DNA from: Paracoccus sp. S-4012
GTDB lineage: Bacteria; Pseudomonadota; Alphaproteobacteria; Rhodobacterales; Rhodobacteraceae
Length of the DNA: 64,000 nt
Direction of reading: 5' to 3'
Assembly: GCF_009674885.1 (NCBI RefSeq)
Contig: NZ_WKKA01000003.1
Coordinates: 244,352 to 308,351 of the forward strand
In this document: in pieces, positions 35,917-43,634 of the stretch
How the letters are laid out: the number at the start of each line of letters is the position of its first letter
Numbering within the stretch: the first letter of the stretch is position 1
Made by a program: the position numbers and the translations under genes
The notes under the pieces: generated by a model
Seen by the model: the letters and a program-made list of their open reading frames with translations, nothing else
What the model was told of the DNA's origin: nothing
Databases searched by the model: none

Positions 35917-36737
35917 CGGCGCTTCCGGTCCTCGCCACGGCGGGCGCGCGGGTCTTCACCGGGCCGCTGCGCGTGGCCGAGCATGAGGCGGTGAATGCCG
36001 ACTATCGCCTGATGCGGCTCGAGGCGCCGCCGACGCTGACCGCCGCCTGCGCGCCGGGGCAGTTCTTCCACCTGCTCTGCCCGGCCGAGGGCCGCCACGC
36101 GCCGCTGCTGCGGCGGCCGATGTCGATCTACGGCGCCGAGGGGGACCGGCTGTCGTTCCTCTACAAGGTGCAGGGCAAGGGCACGGCGGCGCTCGCGACG
36201 CTGCCGGTGGGCGGGAGCCTTGAGGTGATGGGGCCGCTGGGGCAGGGGTTCCGCCTCGATCCGGGCTGGCGCAACCTGCTGCTGGTCGCGCGGGGCGTGG
36301 GGCTGGCGACGCTCGCGCCGCTCGCCGCGGCGGCGAAGGCGAAGGGCATGGGGCTGACGGCGATCTGCTCGGCCCGCGCGCCGGAGTTCCTGATGAGCCT
36401 GGAGCTGTTCGCCAGCCATGGGGCGGAGGTCGTGACGGTGCTGGACAGCGACGGCACCTCGGCCGTCGAGCATCTCGACCCGATGATCGAGGCCCGCATG
36501 GCCGCCGGCGCGGTGGATGCGGTCTTCACCTGCGGCTCGGCCCGGCTGCTGCGGCTGTTGCAGGCGCTTGGCGACAAGCATGGCGTGCCGGGGCAGGTGG
36601 CGCTCGAGCAGCAGATGGCCTGCGGGCTTGGCATGTGCCACTGCTGCGTGCGGCCCTTCCGCCGCGACGGCGCGACCGTGCCGCTGCGCGTCTGCCGCGA
36701 GGGGCCGGTCTTCGACATCCGGGAGGCGGTGGCATGA
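35913..36737 (+). CDS. pyrK: Dihydroorotate dehydrogenase electron-transfer subunit (PyrK type)
   Basis: A 274-residue flavoprotein subunit of class 1B dihydroorotate dehydrogenase, passing electrons between NAD(H), FAD, a 2Fe-2S cluster and PyrD's FMN. An FAD-binding beta barrel (PLLRRPMSIYG, with the RxYS-type motif) is followed by an NAD-binding domain (LLLVARGVGLATLAPLA; AVFTCGSARLLRLL). The C-terminal cluster cysteines follow the family pattern in ACGLGMCHCCVRPFRRDG and RVCREGPVFD. It overlaps DctM by 4 bp and PyrD by 4 bp. Alphaproteobacteria normally use quinone-linked class 2 PyrD for synthesis, so an NAD-linked pair beside a transporter suggests catabolism. Confidence 0.88.
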   Translation: MTALPVLATAGARVFTGPLRVAEHEAVNADYRLMRLEAPPTLTAACAPGQFFHLLCPAEGRHAPLLRRPMSIYGAEGDRLSFLYKVQGKGTAALATLPVGGSLEVMGPLGQGFRLDPGWRNLLLVARGVGLATLAPLAAAAKAKGMGLTAICSARAPEFLMSLELFASHGAEVVTVLDSDGTSAVEHLDPMIEARMAAGAVDAVFTCGSARLLRLLQALGDKHGVPGQVALEQQMACGLGMCHCCVRPFRRDGATVPLRVCREGPVFDIREAVA

Positions 36738-37702
36738 ACGCGCCGCTCGGCCGCCCGGCGGTGGACATGAGTGTCCGCATCGGCGGGCTGACGCTGAAGA
36801 ACCCGGTGATGCCCGCCTCCGGCACGTTCTCGGAGGAGCTGGCGGAGGTCTTCGACCTGGGCACCCTCGGCGCGCATGTGCTGAAGACCATCACCCGCGA
36901 CCCACGCACCGGCAACCCGACCCCGCGCGTGACCGAGGTCGAGGGCGGCATGCTGAACGCCATCGGCATCCCCTCGAAGGGCGTGGAGGCGTTCCTCGCC
37001 AAAGTCGTGCCCTTCTATTCGCGGTATGATGTGCCGCTGGTCGTCTCGATCTCGGCCCCGACGTCCGCCGATTTCGCGACCCTCGCCGCGCGCGTCAGTG
37101 TCCCCGGCGTGGCGGCGATCGAGGCCAACATCTCCTGCCCCAACATCGAGGAGGACGGCCGCGCCTTCGCCATCCGTCCCGGCAGCACGCGCGAGGTCAT
37201 GGCGCGGCTGCGTGACGCGACCGACCTGCCGCTCTGGGCGAAGCTGACGCCCAACACTGGCGAGACGCCGGAGGTCGCGCGGGCGGTCGAGGAGGCGGGG
37301 GGCGATGCCCTGGTCGTGGCCAACACGATCCTCGCGATGGCGGTGGATACGCGCACCCGGCGGCCGCGACTGGGCAACCTCATGGGCGGGCTCTCCGGCC
37401 CCGCGCTGAAGCCGATCACGCTCCGCATGGCCTACCAATGCGCGCGGGCGACGTCGCTGCCCGTCATCGGCTGCGGCGGCATCGCCACTGTGGACGACGC
37501 GCTCGAATACCTGATCGCGGGCGCCTCGGCCGTGCAGGTCGGGACCGAGACCTTCATCGACCCGCTGGCCATGCCGCGCATCATCGAGGGCCTGCGCGCC
37601 CGCGCCGAGGCGGAAGGCGTGGCCGCCATCCGCGACTATGTCGGCACGCTCGCCGACGCCGCCGAGCCCGAGGGAGTCGTCTTCATGCAGGCCGCCCCGT
37701 GA
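36734..37702 (+). CDS. pyrD: Dihydroorotate dehydrogenase catalytic subunit, class 1B (PyrD type)
   Basis: A 322-residue FMN TIM-barrel enzyme. Family features: MSVRIGGLTLKNPVMPASGT at the N-terminus, the KTITRDPRTGNPTPRVTE loop, GGMLNAIGIPSKG, the class 1 catalytic cysteine in ANISCPNIEEDG, and GLSGPALKPITLRM plus IGCGGIATVDDALEYLIAGA for phosphate/FMN binding. The C-terminal 4Fe-4S domain of dihydropyrimidine dehydrogenase (PreA) is lacking, so orotate/dihydroorotate is favoured over uracil. It overlaps pyrK by 4 bp and its stop overlaps the GTG of the next gene. Confidence 0.88.
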   Translation: MNAPLGRPAVDMSVRIGGLTLKNPVMPASGTFSEELAEVFDLGTLGAHVLKTITRDPRTGNPTPRVTEVEGGMLNAIGIPSKGVEAFLAKVVPFYSRYDVPLVVSISAPTSADFATLAARVSVPGVAAIEANISCPNIEEDGRAFAIRPGSTREVMARLRDATDLPLWAKLTPNTGETPEVARAVEEAGGDALVVANTILAMAVDTRTRRPRLGNLMGGLSGPALKPITLRMAYQCARATSLPVIGCGGIATVDDALEYLIAGASAVQVGTETFIDPLAMPRIIEGLRARAEAEGVAAIRDYVGTLADAAEPEGVVFMQAAP

Positions 37703-39327
37703 CCGATCTGGCCCCGGCCCGCCGCTGGCCCGCCGACGCCTCGGCCTTCGCCGCCCGCCTCTTCGACGAGGTGGCGGCGATGTCCCCCGACAAGCGCGGC
37801 GTCTCGCGCCCGGCCTATTCGGCGGTGGAATCCGCCGTGCTCGACCACCTCGACGCCGCCGCGCGAGCCGAGGGGCTGGAGACCTGGCGCGACGCGGGCG
37901 GCAACCTCTACGCCGCGCGGGCCGGCACCCGCGAGGCGCCGCGGGTCATGCTGATCGGCAGCCATGTGGACAGCGTACCGCAGGGCGGCAATTTCGACGG
38001 CCTGGCGGGCGTCGTCGCCGGCCTCGCCGGGCTCGTGCGGGCCGAGCGCGAGGGGGCCGAGCCGCCGGTCCCCGTCCACCTCGTCGCGCTGCGCGGCGAG
38101 GAGAGCGCATGGTTCGGCCCCTGCTATCTCGGATCGCGGATCGCGACCGGGCAGCTGACCGCAACGGAACTCGGCGCGACCCACCGGGCCGACAAGCGGC
38201 CGCTGTCACAGCATCTGGCCGACCTCAGCTTCGACCCCGCCGCATTCGAGGCGGGGCGGCCGACGCTCGATCTCGACCGCGTCGCCGGCTGGCTGGAACT
38301 GCATATCGAGCAGGGCCCGGTCCTGATCGAGCGCAACCTCCCCGTCGCCGCCGTCAGCGGCATCCGCGGCAACATCCGTCACCGGGAAATCCGCTGCGAG
38401 GGCACCGCCGGCCATTCCGGCGCCGTCCCGCAGGAGATGCGCCACGACGCGGTGCTCGCGGTCGCGGACCTGCTGCGGGAGATGGAGGCCTGGGTCGCGC
38501 AGGCGATCGAGGACGGCGACGACCTGGTTTTCACCTGCGGCATGATCGGCACCGACCCGGCCCGCCACGCGCTGACCCGCATCCCCGACGAGGTCCGGTT
38601 CAGCATCGACCTGCGTAGCCTCGAGCAGCCGGCGATCGACCGCGCCCATGCGGCGCTGATGGACCTTATGGCGAGCGTGGCCGCGCGCCGCGGCGTCCGC
38701 TTCCACGCCGACCCGGCCCAGCCGGCCGCGCCCGCGCGCTGCGATGCGGGGATCGTGTCGTCGCTGGTCGCGGCGATGATGGGCCACGGCCTGCCGCCGA
38801 CCGTCATGGCCAGCGGCGCGGGCCATGACGCGGCGATCTTCGCGGCGGCGGGGGTCCCTTCGGGCATGCTGTTCGTGCGCAACCGCAACGGGTCGCACAA
38901 CCCGGACGAGGCGATGGACCTCGGCGATTTTGATCTCGCCTGCGCCATCCTCTACGATGTCTTGTGGCGCGGCATGGAGGACCAGATGACCAGCGACGCC
39001 CCCCCGGCCTTCGGCAGCCTGGCCGAGATCGTGCGCGAGCGCGGCGGCGGCACCTATGCCTTCGAGGCCGCCCGGCAGGAGGCCCTGCGGCTGGCGCGCG
39101 AGCATCCCGGCCACGCGATGGCGCTGCATTTGGCGGCCACGGCGGCGGGGCAGGTCGCGCAGCGCTTCGGCCGCGAGGCCGTCGGGGCGCGCACCGCGCA
39201 GGACGCTGCGCAGCGGTTCGAGCATCAGCTCTCGGTCCTCGACACCGCCGCGGCGGCCAGCGATCCGGGGCGGCGGCTGCAACTGCTGAATCAGCTCGCG
39301 GCGGAGCTGCTGCACGGCGAGGTGTGA
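37699..39327 (+). CDS. M20-type N-carbamoyl-amino-acid hydrolase (ureidosuccinase-like) with extra C-terminal domain
   Basis: Metal-dependent amidohydrolase that splits N-carbamoyl amino acids to amino acid, CO2 and ammonia. Metal and substrate motifs: LIGSHVDSVPQGGNFDG, ALRGEESAWFGP, LELHIEQGPVLIE, CEGTAGHSGAVPQEMRHDA, and the last ligand in RNGSHNPDEAMDL. The catalytic part ends near residue 428. About 113 further residues continue in frame (MTSDAPPAFGSLAEIV onward), helical and rich in Ala/Glu/Arg, which the family lacks. The GTG start at 37699 overlaps the pyrD stop. In this operon carbamoyl-L-aspartate is the natural substrate; allantoate amidohydrolase is the alternative. Confidence 0.82.
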   Translation: MTDLAPARRWPADASAFAARLFDEVAAMSPDKRGVSRPAYSAVESAVLDHLDAAARAEGLETWRDAGGNLYAARAGTREAPRVMLIGSHVDSVPQGGNFDGLAGVVAGLAGLVRAEREGAEPPVPVHLVALRGEESAWFGPCYLGSRIATGQLTATELGATHRADKRPLSQHLADLSFDPAAFEAGRPTLDLDRVAGWLELHIEQGPVLIERNLPVAAVSGIRGNIRHREIRCEGTAGHSGAVPQEMRHDAVLAVADLLREMEAWVAQAIEDGDDLVFTCGMIGTDPARHALTRIPDEVRFSIDLRSLEQPAIDRAHAALMDLMASVAARRGVRFHADPAQPAAPARCDAGIVSSLVAAMMGHGLPPTVMASGAGHDAAIFAAAGVPSGMLFVRNRNGSHNPDEAMDLGDFDLACAILYDVLWRGMEDQMTSDAPPAFGSLAEIVRERGGGTYAFEAARQEALRLAREHPGHAMALHLAATAAGQVAQRFGREAVGARTAQDAAQRFEHQLSVLDTAAAASDPGRRLQLLNQLAAELLHGEV

Positions 39328-39342
39328 GCGGGAGGGAGGGGT

Positions 39343-39437
39343 GAGAGGCTGGACGACGACCCAGACGGGACTCGTTACGGCTGCTTCCTTCCGGACCTGA
39401 CCGGGTTGGCGAGGCGTCCGCCCGCGCCAACCTCTCG
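39343..39437 (-). ncRNA. ffs: Signal recognition particle RNA (4.5S type)
   Basis: On the minus strand the universally conserved apical loop is present: GGTCAGGTCCGGAAGGAAGC. It is flanked by a long helix whose outer strands (GAGAGGTTGG and CCAGCCTCTC) close the ~95-nt molecule. It binds Ffh for co-translational membrane targeting. It lies between two convergent genes and is read toward the amidohydrolase gene. Confidence 0.93.
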
Positions 39438-39477
39438 AGGGCGCAGATAGGGCGACGAGGCGCGCGATGCAACCCCG

Positions 39478-41271
39478 TCAGGGGTCGAGGTCGAGGCGCA
39501 GGCGCAGGAAGCCCTCGGGCGTGGGGCCGACGGGGGTGAGGGGCAGCGTGGCCTCGGGTGCCGCAGCGGGGGCGGTGTCGAAGACGGCGGTGGCGCCGGG
39601 AATGCGGGCGAAGCGGAAGAAGGGGCGCGGGTCGGGCGCGACCCGGCGGCGGCGGCGCAGCCAGGCGGCGATCACCTCGCGGATGTCGGCCGCGGGCAGT
39701 GGCAGCGAAGGACGGCCCGCGGCGAGGTCGGCATGGGGGCCGGAGCCGGCCAGGCGGTAGGTCGTCGTCGCGAGCACGAATCGCTCCTCGGGCGGGACCG
39801 GACGGCCGTGGCGCGTCACGCCACGGATCCGGGGGGCGCCGGGGGCGAGGTCCACCAGCCAGTCGAGGCCGTCGATCAGGTCGAGGTTATAGGCGGGAAC
39901 CGAGGCGGCGATCAGCGGCGCGTCGCGGTCGCCGGGCGCGACCGGGTAAAAGATCGCCGCGCCGCAGTCGAGCCATGGCGCGAGGTCCCGGCCCGTCACT
40001 TCGACCGCGGCGAGGCGGTTCGAGAAGGCGTAGAGTTCCGCGAGGTCCGCCCGGCGCAGGCGGCCGGGCGGCAGGTCGGTGTAATTCGCCGGGCCGCCGA
40101 GGCCGCCCGCGCGCGCAGGCGCCACGGCGACGAGGATCGGGAGGCCCTCCCATGCGCTGCCCGCGAGCGCCCGGCGCAGGTGCCAACGCTGCGCTGCCGC
40201 AACGAGTCGCAGGCCCGGATCGATGCCGAGGAGGGAGAGGTGGCTCGCGAGCGGCCCCTCGGTCCGGCCCAACCGCGGCCGCCCGCGCGCCGCGGCTCCG
40301 CGCAGATGGGGCGCGACGATGCGGCGCAGGCGCGCGGGGTCCTTGGCGCCGGTGGCACGCCGCGCCTCGGCCCGCGCCGCGGCCAGCCGCCAGCCCCCCG
40401 GCCCCCGTTCGAGCGCGAGGTCGATCACCGCCAGATGCGAGCCACCGAAGCCCGCGCTTGCCACCGGCGCCGGCGTGCCGGGGTGCCAGTCGCGTGGGAC
40501 CGGGGGCGCGGCGACGTGGGTGTGCCCGGCAATGACCGCGTCGATGCCAGGCAGCGCGGCCAGGGCTCGCGCGGCGTTCTCGGCTCCGGGCCGGTGCGGT
40601 CCCTCCACCTCGCCGCCATGCGAGAGCGCGACCACGATCTCGGCCCCGGCCGCGCGCAGGCGGGGCAGTTCGCGCCGGGCGGCCTCGATCACGTCCTCGG
40701 TTTCGAGACCTGGCCACATCGCGGTCTCCCAGGCGGCAGTCTGCGGCGGCAGGAAGCCGATCACGCCGATGGCGAGCGGATGCCGCCCGCCGCCGGCATC
40801 CACCACCTCGCGCCGCAGAACCGCCCAGGGTTGCGGTCCCGGCAGGCCCGGTGCGCGCAGGTTCGCCGCCACCACCGGCCAGCCTGCCCAGGCAAGGGCC
40901 GAGCGGAGCAGCGCCGGGCCGAAGCCGAAGTCGTGATTGCCGAGCGTCGCCGCATCGCAGCCGAGGGCGGCGAGGCAGGCCATGGCCGGATGCGGCGCCG
41001 CGCCGCGCCGCCCATCCTCGCGGATCGCGGCGGCCAGATGCTCGCCGAGGCTATTGCCCTGCAGCAGATCGCCGTTGTCGAAGTAAAGCGCATTCGCCAC
41101 CTCGGCCCGCGCCTGCGCGATGACCGGGGACAGCGCCTCCAGCCCGCGTGGGACGCGTCCCTCAGGCGCCAGCAGTTCCATGTGCAGGTCGGTTGTGGCC
41201 ATCAGCCGCAGCGCGACCCGGACGGGGGCCGCCGCGCCTGTGTCGTCCTCCGCCCGTGCGCTGCCTGCCAC
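39478..41271 (-). CDS. 5'-nucleotidase family / 2',3'-cyclic-nucleotide phosphodiesterase-like protein
   Basis: A 597-residue metallophosphoesterase of the CpdB/UshA type. The dimetal N-terminal domain shows LRLMATTDLHMELL (DxH), YFDNGDLLQGNS (GDxxQG), ATLGNHDFGFG (GNHD), VALSHGG and DAVIAGHTH. The C-terminal 5'-nucleotidase domain includes ELYAFSNRLAAVEVTGRDL and LATTTYRLAGSG. It is shorter than the ~650-residue CpdB. The only usable start is the GTG at 41271 (an in-frame stop lies 11 codons upstream), and no convincing signal peptide is left. That is unusual for this normally periplasmic family. Confidence 0.85.
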   Translation of the reverse strand: MAGSARAEDDTGAAAPVRVALRLMATTDLHMELLAPEGRVPRGLEALSPVIAQARAEVANALYFDNGDLLQGNSLGEHLAAAIREDGRRGAAPHPAMACLAALGCDAATLGNHDFGFGPALLRSALAWAGWPVVAANLRAPGLPGPQPWAVLRREVVDAGGGRHPLAIGVIGFLPPQTAAWETAMWPGLETEDVIEAARRELPRLRAAGAEIVVALSHGGEVEGPHRPGAENAARALAALPGIDAVIAGHTHVAAPPVPRDWHPGTPAPVASAGFGGSHLAVIDLALERGPGGWRLAAARAEARRATGAKDPARLRRIVAPHLRGAAARGRPRLGRTEGPLASHLSLLGIDPGLRLVAAAQRWHLRRALAGSAWEGLPILVAVAPARAGGLGGPANYTDLPPGRLRRADLAELYAFSNRLAAVEVTGRDLAPWLDCGAAIFYPVAPGDRDAPLIAASVPAYNLDLIDGLDWLVDLAPGAPRIRGVTRHGRPVPPEERFVLATTTYRLAGSGPHADLAAGRPSLPLPAADIREVIAAWLRRRRRVAPDPRPFFRFARIPGATAVFDTAPAAAPEATLPLTPVGPTPEGFLRLRLDLDP

Positions 41272-41443
41272 CCCGCCTCCGGCTGAACTTGCGGTTGCAG
41301 CCTAGCCTCGGCGGTTTTCCGCCACAACCGGGGGCGAACACGAAATCTTTGGGCAACGATTCGGTTGCGCCCATGATGCTGCCGCGCGAAAGCAACGCCG
41401 CCAGCCCAGCCGGGCGATGACATGCGCCGAGCGGAGGTCTGAG

Positions 41444-41890
41444 ATGCGGTTTTCCAGCAGCCGGGATGTCGAACTGCCGGCCGAGGATCTGTTCGACGCC
41501 GTCGCCGACATCGACCGGCTTGAGCAGGTAATCGCCTCGCGCAAGGCCCGCGTCACCCGCCTTGGACCGGAGGACGGCGGGCCGATGGCCTGGGAGGTGG
41601 AGTTCGACTGGCGCGGCCGCACCCGCAACCTCAGCGCCCGCGTCACCCGCTTCGACCGCCCGCATCTGCTGGGGATGGAAGGCGCGGTCGAGACGCTCGA
41701 CTTCCGCCTGACGGCCGAGGTGGTGGCGCTGACGCGCGAGCGTTCGCGCGTGACGATCGAGGCCGAGATCACGCCGCGCAGCATGAAGGCGCGGCTGCTG
41801 CTGCAGACGGCGAAGCTGACGAAATCGACCCTCGACCGCCGCTTCGACGAGCGCGTGGCGGGTTACGTGGACCGCGTCGCCGGGGCCTGA
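41444..41890 (+). CDS. SRPBCC family protein
   Basis: A 148-residue protein with a polyketide-cyclase/START-like helix-grip fold: MRFSSSRDVELPAEDLFDAV at the start, WEVEFDWRGRTRNLSARVT in the sheet, and the long C-terminal helix LLLQTAKLTKSTLDRRFDER. The ligand is unknown. The start ATG at 41444 follows GCGGAGGTC. Its 3' end overlaps the convergent pheA by 28 bp, so the two transcripts must be antisense there. Confidence 0.82.
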   Translation: MRFSSSRDVELPAEDLFDAVADIDRLEQVIASRKARVTRLGPEDGGPMAWEVEFDWRGRTRNLSARVTRFDRPHLLGMEGAVETLDFRLTAEVVALTRERSRVTIEAEITPRSMKARLLLQTAKLTKSTLDRRFDERVAGYVDRVAGA

Positions 41891-42750
41891 GCGCCGCGCT
41901 GCGCGTCGCGCAGCGGATCGGCCGGGTAGACGCCGAGAATCGCGAGATGGCTGGTGAAATATTCCAGCTCCTCGAGCGCGCGGGCGACGGCCGGGTCGTC
42001 AGGGTGGCCTTCGATATCGGCGTAGAACTGGGTCGCGGTGAAGACGCCGTCGACCATGTAGCTTTCCAGCTTGGTCATGTTGACGCCGTTCGTCGCGAAG
42101 CCGCCCATCGCCTTGTAGAGCGCCGCCGGGATGTTGCGGACGCGGAAGACGAAGGTGGTCATCATCCGCGTGCCGCCTGCCGCATTGGCGCGGCGGGTCA
42201 TGTCCGGCGCGCGGCCCATGACGAGGAAGCGCGTGGTGTTGTTGCGGTTGTCCTCGATCTCGGCGGCGAGCTCGTCGAGGCCGTAGATCTCGCCCGCGAG
42301 CGGGCTCGCAAGCGCCGCGAGGGCCGGGTCGCGCGCCTCGGCGACGTGCCGGGCCGAGCCTGCGGTGTCGGCGCCGGTGACGGTGCGGATGCCGTGGCGG
42401 CGCAGGAAGCCGCGGCACTGGCCCAGCAGGACCGTGTGGCTCATCGCCTGGCGCACGTCCTCGAGCCGCGCGCCGGGGGTGCCGAGGAGGCTGATATGGA
42501 CCCGCACGAAGGTCTCGTCGAGGATGTGCAAGCCGCTCTCTGGCAGCAGGTGGTGGATGTCGGCCACGCGGCCATAGGTCGAGTTCTCGATCGGCAGCAT
42601 GGCGAGGTCCACTGCGCCTGAGCGGCAGGCCTCGATCGTGTCCTCGAAGGTGTCGCAGGGCAGGACCTCGTGGCCGGGCCGCGCCTGGCGGCAGGCCTGG
42701 TGGCTGTAGGCGCCCGGCTCGCCCTGGAAGGCGATGCGTCCCTGGGTCAT
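41863..42750 (-). CDS. pheA: Prephenate dehydratase
   Basis: A 295-residue enzyme turning prephenate into phenylpyruvate. The catalytic domain has RIAFQGEPGAYSHQACRQ, DLAMLPIENSTYGRVADIHH and the conserved Thr-Arg-Phe (NNTTRFLVMG). The C-terminal ACT domain (TFVFRVRNIPAALYKAMGGF; GVNMTKLESYMV with the ESRP-like position) gives phenylalanine feedback control. No chorismate mutase is fused. It is divergent from cytochrome cy, a neighbour pairing I know from Rhodobacterales. With hisC-tyrC it completes aromatic end-steps in the window. Confidence 0.94.
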   Translation of the reverse strand: MTQGRIAFQGEPGAYSHQACRQARPGHEVLPCDTFEDTIEACRSGAVDLAMLPIENSTYGRVADIHHLLPESGLHILDETFVRVHISLLGTPGARLEDVRQAMSHTVLLGQCRGFLRRHGIRTVTGADTAGSARHVAEARDPALAALASPLAGEIYGLDELAAEIEDNRNNTTRFLVMGRAPDMTRRANAAGGTRMMTTFVFRVRNIPAALYKAMGGFATNGVNMTKLESYMVDGVFTATQFYADIEGHPDDPAVARALEELEYFTSHLAILGVYPADPLRDAQRGAQAPATRST

Positions 42751-42905
42751 CTGCGCTCCCTCCTTCGGGCGGCCGCGAAGGCGGCAATCGGTCGCGCCGC
42801 CGGGGCGCGCTGCGGCGATCCAACTACAGCTTGAACCGGCCGAGCGAAAGCATGTAGAGAAACACGCGATAATTCAGCCTCACAGCCACGCCGGGGACCG
42901 TCCGC

Positions 42906-43460
42906 ATGTTCAATACCATGACCATCACCAAGACCGCCGGCGCGCTGATCGGCGCGCTGCTGACGCTCTTGCTGGTGAACTGGGCCGCCTCGTCGCTCTA
43001 TCACGTGGGCGCCCCCGCCCATGCCGCCGCCGAGGGCGAGGACGTGATCGCGCAGGCCTACGCCATCGACACCGGCGCGGATGACGCCGGGGCCGATGCG
43101 CCGGGCGAGGAGGCGGAGCCGGTCGACATGGTCGCCCTCGTGGCCGCGGCCGATCCGGCGGCCGGCGAGCGGACCTGGGGCAAGTGCCGCGCCTGCCACA
43201 AGCTCGACGGCACCGACGGCACCGGGCCGCATCTGGATGGCGTCGTCGGCCGCGCGGTCGCCAGCGTCGCGGGCTTCGCCTATTCGGACGCGATGGTCGA
43301 GCATGCGGCCGAGGCCCCGGTCTGGGACGAGAACGCGCTGGCCGCCTTCCTCGACGACCCGCGCGGCGTCGTGCCGGGCACCAAGATGGCCTTCGCCGGC
43401 CTCGGCTCGCCCGAGGAGACGGCGGCGGTCATCGCCTATCTGCAGACGACCGGCGGTTGA
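42906..43460 (+). CDS. cycY: Membrane-anchored cytochrome cy
   Basis: A 184-residue electron carrier between the bc1 complex and terminal oxidases (and the photosynthetic reaction centre where present). One uncleaved N-terminal helix ([20 protein letters not shown]) anchors it. An acidic Ala-rich linker (~40-85) follows, then a class I cytochrome c domain with haem motif C94-R-A-C97-H98, [19 protein letters not shown], and the axial methionine in [10 protein letters not shown]. The domain order matches CycM/CycY. The start is the ATG at 42906. Its transcript ends in the repeat/terminator just downstream. Confidence 0.92.
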   Translation: MFNTMTITKTAGALIGALLTLLLVNWAASSLYHVGAPAHAAAEGEDVIAQAYAIDTGADDAGADAPGEEAEPVDMVALVAAADPAAGERTWGKCRACHKLDGTDGTGPHLDGVVGRAVASVAGFAYSDAMVEHAAEAPVWDENALAAFLDDPRGVVPGTKMAFAGLGSPEETAAVIAYLQTTGG

Positions 43461-43465
43461 GCGCC

Positions 43466-43524
43466 GGTGCGTGCGGAGCACGCACCCTACGGCGGATCGG
43501 CAGGGTGCGTTCTTTGGACGCACC
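43466..43524 (+). repeat. Paired-hairpin palindromic repeat, copy 1
   Basis: Two hairpins in tandem: GGTGCGTG-CGGAG-CACGCACC, a CTACGG link, and GGTGCGT-7 nt-ACGCACC. Related copies occur at 49614-49667 (inverted) and 56642-56698. Confidence 0.75.
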
Positions 43525-43535
43525 TTTTCGTTTTT
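43504..43535 (+). terminator. Rho-independent terminator of cytochrome cy, formed by the repeat
   Basis: The second hairpin of the repeat (GGTGCGT/ACGCACC) is followed by TTTTCGTTTTT, giving a functional-looking terminator. Confidence 0.75.
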
Positions 43536-43576
43536 CCCGCCAACTGCCCCTCCGGCCCCGCTCACGCGTTCGCGCC

Positions 43577-43605
43577 TTGATCGTGGCGGGCCTTGCGGCC
43601 TAGCC
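43577..43605 (+). promoter_or_regulatory. Putative promoter of the yejABEF-like operon
   Basis: TTGATC (43577-43582), a 17-bp spacer, CTAGCC (43600-43605), 30 bp before the first ATG. The -10 matches the form seen before the ialB homologue. Confidence 0.55.
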
Positions 43606-43634
43606 TGACCGGCAGCACCGATACCGGGGGTTCC

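Noticed and set aside
36734..37702. Dihydropyrimidine dehydrogenase PreA
   Set aside because: Length (322 residues) and absence of the C-terminal 4Fe-4S domain fit class 1B PyrD, and the upstream gene is PyrK rather than PreT.
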